Shown in pieces: positions 59,524-64,000 of a DNA stretch of 64,000 nucleotides (its first letter is position 1; every line of letters begins with the position of its first letter). The position numbers and the translations under genes are program-made. The notes under the pieces are model-generated. The model was not told the DNA's origin and ran no database searches. It saw nothing but the letters and a program-made list of their open reading frames with translations. Source of the DNA: Comamonadaceae bacterium G21597-S1 (GTDB taxonomy: Bacteria; Pseudomonadota; Gammaproteobacteria; Burkholderiales; Burkholderiaceae_C); the NCBI GenBank assembly GCA_027214345.1, contig JAPWHR010000001.1:124001-188000 (forward strand). Direction: 5' to 3'.

Positions 59524-59571
59524 TGGTCGGGGCGACGGGATTCGAACCTTCGACCCTCTGGTCCCAAACCA
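59524..59571 (-). other. 3' fragment of tRNA-Pro(TGG), probable attachment-site remnant
   Basis: On the minus strand the 3' part of a tRNA-Pro is recognisable from the anticodon stem to the encoded CCA: TGGTTTGGGACCAGAGGG, then GTTCGAATC, then CGCCCCGACCA. The match stops inside the 5' side of the anticodon stem (about 59571); D arm and 5' acceptor are missing. The T stem has mismatches, so the fragment is decaying. A 48-base 3' block ending at CCA is what integrases leave behind when they use a tRNA gene. Confidence 0.7.
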
Positions 59572-59871
59572 AAGCGATGTTATCCGATTTATCTTGAATC
59601 AACGATTTACGGACGCCCAAATCTTTCGAAATCGCGCACGGGTGCTTATGGATGCAAATGATACTCGCGCAAAAGTCGCGCAGGCCGAATGACGCGATCG
59701 GCATGCCAGACAAGCAGCCGACGCTCACCACCCAAGCCTGCGGTCAAACGGCCAGAGTTCGCTTTCGCGATCGACCAGAGCGGACAGAGGGAGTGAGGTC
59801 CCTGCTGACGGCCCTGTGTGCCTGCAATTGTGGTTCCGAGGAGTACGAAAATGCAGCTGTTGGACTTATCA
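59572..59871. other. AT-richer gap next to the tRNA-Pro fragment
   Basis: About 300 bases with no recognised gene. The first 100 bases are visibly poorer in GC than the surroundings (ATCCGATTTATCTTGAATC), consistent with foreign DNA. No integrase gene is recognisable. Confidence 0.5.
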
Positions 59872-59898
59872 GGTGTCTACAAAACCAGGGGCGATTCA
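59872..59898. mobile_element. IS3-family-like terminal repeat
   Basis: GGTGTCTACAAAACCAGGGG followed by CGATTCA resembles the terminal inverted repeat of IS3-family elements. It abuts the cut end of the IS256-type transposase gene and supplies its premature stop codon. No IS3 transposase is present to the left, so this is only an end fragment. Assignment is by recalled pattern. Confidence 0.45.
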
Positions 59899-60763
59899 AG
59901 GAGCCTCCGCGCTGGGCGCCGTGTAAATGGGCTTGATCGCTGCGGCCAGCAATTTGCGGTCCGTCCAGTTCGCGTAGTCCAGTGAATTGCGGATGAGGTG
60001 CACGATGCAGGTCTGCAGCGTGGTGGCCGGGAACACGGTGGCCAGCGCCTCGGGCATACCCTTGAGCCCGTCCGTGACGGCGATCAGGATATCGTTGACG
60101 CCCTGGATCTTGAGGTCGTTGAACACCTGCATGCAAAACTTGGCGCCTTCCGTGCCTTCGATCCACAGACCAAGAATGTCGCGGGTTCCGTCACTCTGCA
60201 CTTCCAGGGCCAGGTAAATGATCTTGTTACGGACAACGACGTCCTCGCGGATCTTGACCCGCAGGGCGTCGAAAAACACCACTGGGTACATCGGCTCAAG
60301 CGGGCGCGCCTGCCAGGCGCCGACCTCGTCCATGACGGCATCGGTCACCGAGTTGATGAACTCGGGCGATACCTCCACCGCGTAGCTCTCCTTCAGCAAG
60401 CCCTGGATCTCGCGCATGGTCATGCCCTCTGCCTACATGGCCACGATCTTGTTGTCATAACCGGTAAGGCGCAACTCGCGCTTGGGGATCAGGACTGACT
60501 CGAAGCTGCCATCACGGTCGCCCGGAACCTCCACCCGCAACAGACCTTCGCTGCTCTAGACATTGTGCAGGTTGCCAGCAACCACAGGCTTGGCGCCGGC
60601 GGGATAACCAAAATGATGGCCAGGTGGGCACCCATGGCACGTTCGCTCACAGCCAGCGCGCTCATCGGACCAGGGACAAACTGGTCAATCAGTTCCTGGG
60701 CTTCGGCAGCGCCGCCGACCTGGCGGCTATCTCTGCACTCTCCAACTTCGCCTTGCTCGGCAC
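59896..60763 (-). pseudogene. IS256-family transposase, multiply disrupted
   Basis: Remnant of a Mutator/IS256-type DDE transposase. The clear stretch of 175 residues (TMREIQGLLKESYAVEVSPE; VFFDALRVKIRED; ILIAVTDGLKGMPEALATVF; CIVHLIRNSLDYANW) contains two of the catalytic acidic residues. Two in-frame amber codons lie upstream at 60433-60435 (normal Tyr) and 60556-60558. Frameshifts occur near 60620 and near 60705. The original start is a GTG at 60761-60763 with AGGAG upstream. The 3' third is missing beyond KPIYTAPSAEAP, where an IS3-like end abuts. It cannot produce an active enzyme. Confidence 0.85.
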
Positions 60764-61173
60764 AAATGCTCCTGTGAGTCATGTTATGCCTCAAACACAA
60801 AATTCAGGAAAGGCAACCTTGCCGGAGAGTCGCGCTGACAGCGGCACAACTGTCGATGCTGCTCGTGGCTGACCCTGCCCGACCTTCACGCGCATCGCAA
60901 CGGCGGCACATCTCAACGCAGCCCTCACGCACTGCATTGCGTTCCCCGTCCGGCCTGTCGATATATGCCGGAGCTTGCGGCAGGAGCGTCGACCGCAGCG
61001 TGCAGGGGAAGCAGAGTCATGCGGTCATGGGGCCAGACGCGATTCGTCCGAGAGACGGTTCCACGCTCCAGCGGCCACGGTTTGCTCGTTCCTTCTATGG
61101 ATCTGCTCGACATTCCAATCACACGACGGGCCTCTGCTGGGCACAATTTGTCAATCGATTTTCAGGAGACACC
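60764..61173. other. Gap between the IS remnant and the Bug receptor gene
   Basis: About 410 bases. The first 50 (around CTCAAACACAAAATTCAGG at 60788-60806) may hold the outer end of the IS256 remnant. The rest shows no gene; it presumably contains the promoter of the Bug receptor gene, but no box stands out. Confidence 0.4.
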
Positions 61174-62142
61174 ATGCCCAGCATTTCCATGCGCATCATC
61201 CTCGCCACCGTCGCGACTGCCCTGCTGGCTGCCACCGCGCATGCGCAGACCTGGCCGAGTCGAACAGTGACCATCGTGTCACCCTACAACCCCGGCGGCA
61301 CGAATGATATTCCCGCGCGCATCCTGGCCGACGGATTTCAGAAGATATTCGGCCATCCTTTCATCGTCAAGAACGTCAACGGCGCAGCCGGCGTGGTGGG
61401 CAGCCAGCAGGTGATGAACGCGCCGGCAGATGGCTACACGCTGCTGATGACCAATATCGGCGCCATGGTCGTGCAGCCCGTCGTGAAGTCGCCGCCTCCA
61501 TACGACCCGCTGAAGAACTTCACGCCGATTGCGAAGGTGTCGGATGCCTATGCCTTTATCGGCGTGCCGGCGGACCTGCCCGCGAAGAACGTCGGCGATC
61601 TGATCGCCCTGGCCAAGCAACAGCCCGGTAAACTGAATTACAGTTCGGCTGGCTCGGGCTCCTTCGGCAATTTCCTGGGCGAATACTTCAAGCTCCTCAC
61701 CAACACCGACATCGTCCACATCCCCGGCAAGGGCAGCGGCGCCGCCGTCATCGAATTGAAGGCGGGTCGCGTACAGGCGATGTTCGATCCACTGGTGCTG
61801 CCGCAGGCGAGCGACGGGCGCATCAAGGTCCTGGCCGTGGTGAGCAAGACGCGGCTCCCCGAGGTTCCCAACATTCCAACCGTCCGGGAAGCGGGCGGAC
61901 CGGACCTCGGCGTGACCGCCTGGTTCGGACTCTTCGGGCCAGCCAACCTGCCGCAGGACATTGTCACGAAGCTCGAGGCCGCCACCGAAAGGGTATTGTC
62001 CGATCCCGAGACGAGGAAGAACCTGCTGGCCCTGGGCCTGACGCCCAACGTACAGACCAGCGCGCAGTTCCGGACTGCAGTGGAAACCAACCTGAAGTTG
62101 TTCGGCGAAGTGAAGACCAAGGCGAAGCTATCGGTCGACTGA
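61174..62142 (+). CDS. Bug/TctC-family periplasmic solute-binding protein
   Basis: Extracytoplasmic receptor of 322 residues of the Bug (tripartite tricarboxylate transporter) family, very abundant in Burkholderiales. Signal peptide MRIILATVATALLAATAHAQ with cleavage after HAQ. Mature start TWPSRTVTIVSPYNPGGTND is the family hallmark, followed by VKNVNGAAGVVGSQQVM and LNYSSAGSGSFGNFLGEYF. Ligands in the family are mostly carboxylates; here unknown. AGGAG six bases before the ATG. No TctA/TctB membrane genes are adjacent, as is common for orphan Bug genes. Confidence 0.92.
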   Translation: MPSISMRIILATVATALLAATAHAQTWPSRTVTIVSPYNPGGTNDIPARILADGFQKIFGHPFIVKNVNGAAGVVGSQQVMNAPADGYTLLMTNIGAMVVQPVVKSPPPYDPLKNFTPIAKVSDAYAFIGVPADLPAKNVGDLIALAKQQPGKLNYSSAGSGSFGNFLGEYFKLLTNTDIVHIPGKGSGAAVIELKAGRVQAMFDPLVLPQASDGRIKVLAVVSKTRLPEVPNIPTVREAGGPDLGVTAWFGLFGPANLPQDIVTKLEAATERVLSDPETRKNLLALGLTPNVQTSAQFRTAVETNLKLFGEVKTKAKLSVD

Positions 62143-62150
62143 CCTGACGA

Positions 62151-63059
62151 TCAGCCGGCGTGCCGGCCCCCGGAATGCCAGTGCCGCAGCACCGACTCGC
62201 GCAGTCGTACCGCGGCCGGTGGCAGTTCGCGGGTGGCCAGTGATGCCAGACTCAGCGGCCGCACCACGACAGGGTTTACAAGCTCGCGCACCACCAGTCC
62301 CTCCCGCGCGAGGGCAACGGCCGTGATGTTCGACATCACGCCAAGCGCGAGGCCGGTCGAGACGATCCCCATCGCAGTGTGAATCTGGTCGACGCGGTAC
62401 TCCGGCACCAGCTTCAGGCCGGCTTCGAACAGCGTCTGGTGCAGGTAGTTTCCCAACGGCCCACCACCTTGCAGCAGCGCGGTGGGCTCCTGCAGCACGC
62501 GCTTCCACTCGAGGACCGGCTCTTTGGCCAGTAAATGGTCGGGCCGCAGCACCGCCACGATCGAGCGCTCGCACAGCGGCTCGTAGTGCATGTCCTTCTC
62601 CGGCGAAAGCTCGGTCACGATCGCGACGTCCAGCTGTTCCCGGCGCAACTGCTCCAGCGCCTGGCCACTCGGGTAATCGAAGAGTTCCAGCCGTACACCG
62701 GGCCATGCCTCCCGGTAATGCAGCAGCGCCTGGTTCAGGTGGTAGGCGTACAGCACAGGCAGCGCGGAGAAGCGGACGGCGCCGCGGCGCACCGACACCA
62801 GGTCGGCCATGCGAATGCTGGCACGCTCCACGTCGTCGAGCACCTGCCGTGCCAGCGGCAGAAACTCCGCGCCCACTTGCGTGAGTCGGACCTTGCGCGA
62901 GCTGCGCTCGAACAAACGGGCGCCGACTTCCTCCTCCAGGTTCCTGATAGTCGCGCTGAATGTCGGCTGCGCCACGTGCACGCGGTCGGCGGCCACGGTG
63001 AAATTGAGCGCTTCGGCCGCCGCCACGAAAGCGCGCAACTGCACCAGGTTGAATCGCAT
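62151..63059 (-). CDS. LysR-family regulator of the terminal catabolic genes
   Basis: A 302-residue LysR regulator. Helix-turn-helix LVQLRAFVAAAEALNFTVAA with VAQPTFSATIRNLEEEVGAR. The effector domain includes RFSALPVLYAYHLNQALLHY and GIVSTGLALGVMSNITAVAL. It is divergent from the enoyl-CoA hydratase gene across 92 bases and convergent with the Bug gene, so it probably controls one or both. The start at 63059 gives the normal N terminus. Confidence 0.9.
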   Translation of the reverse strand: MRFNLVQLRAFVAAAEALNFTVAADRVHVAQPTFSATIRNLEEEVGARLFERSSRKVRLTQVGAEFLPLARQVLDDVERASIRMADLVSVRRGAVRFSALPVLYAYHLNQALLHYREAWPGVRLELFDYPSGQALEQLRREQLDVAIVTELSPEKDMHYEPLCERSIVAVLRPDHLLAKEPVLEWKRVLQEPTALLQGGGPLGNYLHQTLFEAGLKLVPEYRVDQIHTAMGIVSTGLALGVMSNITAVALAREGLVVRELVNPVVVRPLSLASLATRELPPAAVRLRESVLRHWHSGGRHAG

Positions 63060-63151
63060 CTGGATTACCGATGATTGGACTGGAACTTTCAATTTTACAT
63101 AGCACATCGGGCCGCCCATACTCGCCGGATCCTTCGAATGGAGACATCCAG

Positions 63152-63889
63152 ATGACAATGATTTCAGTGCGTGATCTCGACAGCGCAGTGCGCGTGCTCA
63201 CGCTGGACCGCGCGAACAAGCGCAACGCCTTCAACCGCGAGATCGTCGACGAGCTGCGCCAGGCGCTGCTGGACTTTCAGGCCAGCGCGCAGCGCGTGCT
63301 GGTACTGCGTGCCGACGGTGACCATTTCTGCGCGGGCGCGGACCTGGCCGATCCGCCGCTCGATTTCGCCAAGTGCCTGCCGGGAATGGGCGTACATGTC
63401 ACCAAGCCCATCATCAGCGCCACCCAGGGCTGGACCATCGGGTTGGGCTTCACGCTGACCATGCTGACCGACATGGTGATCGCCGCGGACGACACCCGCT
63501 TCTCCTTCCCCGAGGCGCGGGTGGGTGTATTTGGCGGTGTCGGCGCCGCGCTTGCCGGCCGCATCCCCCAGAAGGTGGCCATCGAATTCCTGATGCTCGG
63601 CGAGCCGATGCATGCCCGCCGCGCCTACGAGGTGGGCATGGTCAATCGCGTGGTTCCGCGAACCGAGCTCGACGCCACCGCACTGGAGATCGCAACCGCG
63701 CTGTCGGGCATGGCGCCCAAGGTGCTGGCGGCGATCAAGCGCTGGACCGCACAGGTCACTCCCAAGGCGCCAGCCGAGGTGTTTGCCGTCGAGGCCGGGC
63801 TGGTGGCCGAGATGGCGGCCAGCGACGATTTCAGGGAAGGCATGGCCTCTTTCCGTGAAAAGCGCGCCCCGCGCTTCACCGGCCGTTAA
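63152..63889 (+). CDS. Enoyl-CoA hydratase/isomerase family protein
   Basis: A 245-residue crotonase-fold enzyme acting on an acyl-CoA. The oxyanion-hole segments are NKRNAFNREIVDELR near residue 21 and HFCAGADLADPP near 60. The second region is GWTIGLGFTLTMLTDMVIAA with PEARVGVFGGVGAALAGRIP. The usual catalytic Glu pair is only partly obvious, so hydratase versus isomerase or hydrolase cannot be decided. GGAG at 63140-63143 precedes the ATG. An acyl-CoA synthetase starts 13 bases downstream. Confidence 0.9.
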   Translation: MTMISVRDLDSAVRVLTLDRANKRNAFNREIVDELRQALLDFQASAQRVLVLRADGDHFCAGADLADPPLDFAKCLPGMGVHVTKPIISATQGWTIGLGFTLTMLTDMVIAADDTRFSFPEARVGVFGGVGAALAGRIPQKVAIEFLMLGEPMHARRAYEVGMVNRVVPRTELDATALEIATALSGMAPKVLAAIKRWTAQVTPKAPAEVFAVEAGLVAEMAASDDFREGMASFREKRAPRFTGR

Positions 63890-63902
63890 GCGAGTCCCAA
63901 CC

Positions 63903-64000
63903 ATGAGTCTCGACCAGGTCCAGCGCATCATGAACGCGCAATCGGTGGCCATCTACGGCGCCTCCGACGATGTCTCCAAGTGGGGCGGTGGATTGATGCA
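63903..64000 (+). CDS. NDP-forming acyl-CoA synthetase, N terminus only
   Basis: The first 32 codons are visible before the window ends. SLDQVQRIMNAQSVAIYGAS followed by DDVSKWGG is the start of a CoA-binding Rossmann domain, as in ADP-forming acetate-CoA ligase and related acyl-CoA synthetases. It would activate the acid whose CoA ester the adjacent hydratase uses. The rest must be read beyond the window. Confidence 0.7.
   Translation, partial: MSLDQVQRIMNAQSVAIYGASDDVSKWGGGLM

Overview
The window is high-GC, densely packed bacterial chromosome. Gene content and order point to a betaproteobacterium of the order Burkholderiales, most likely Comamonadaceae or a close relative: the folC-dedD-cvpA-purF-metZ string, two branched-chain-amino-acid-type (Liv) ABC systems, a Bug-type solute receptor, several LysR regulators, a YajQ protein and a long-form argininosuccinate synthase. 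This placement is inferred from gene content, not from a marker-gene search.

Layout. 1-6347 (minus strand): alpha/beta hydrolase, prfB with its programmed +1 frameshift, a HAD phosphatase, pepN and the 5' part of fbp. 6373-10435 (plus): acyl-CoA synthetase, aldo/keto reductase, ybaK-type deacylase, plsY. 10560-12745 (minus): yajQ, a secreted retropepsin-like protease and a degenerate HD-GYP protein in one tight cluster, divergent from murB. 13904-16096 (minus): argG, ppnP and a Spx/ArsC-like protein. 16169-21613 (plus): folC, a SPOR protein, cvpA, purF, metZ. 21863-26682 (plus): a fused LivM-LivG protein, livF, an acyl-CoA dehydrogenase and a MarR regulator, with no livH or receptor gene beside them. 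26731-29734 (minus): a tungsten-type aldehyde:ferredoxin oxidoreductase, a YchJ-like protein and a nitroreductase. 29851-37970: a NYN/OST-HTH protein, a CLC channel, then a nucleoside salvage operon (purine nucleoside phosphorylase, deoB, deoC, and a two-domain ALDH16-type aldehyde dehydrogenase). 37992-42117 (minus): a second degenerate HD-GYP protein and a NfeD-FloA membrane cluster.

42393-48196 holds a methyltransferase, then a LysR gene divergent from dabB-dabA, the two-component energy-coupled inorganic-carbon accumulation complex. This is the clearest physiological signature in the window and suggests autotrophy or a high demand for bicarbonate; no RuBisCO gene is seen here. 48240-57256 is a second accessory module: an unassigned protein, a complete LivF-G-M-H-receptor set, two LysR genes whose start codons overlap head to head, and an aldehyde dehydrogenase.

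57257-61173 is looser and looks rearranged. It carries a DUF4124-like protein, a cold-shock/DUF1294 fusion, an intact tRNA-Arg(TCT), the 3' part of a tRNA-Pro(TGG), and a broken IS256-family transposase abutting an IS3-like end. I read the tRNA-Pro fragment as one end of an integrated element. From 61174 to the end lies a small catabolic set: Bug receptor, LysR, enoyl-CoA hydratase, and the start of an NDP-forming acyl-CoA synthetase. No CRISPR array, rRNA operon or intact prophage was seen.
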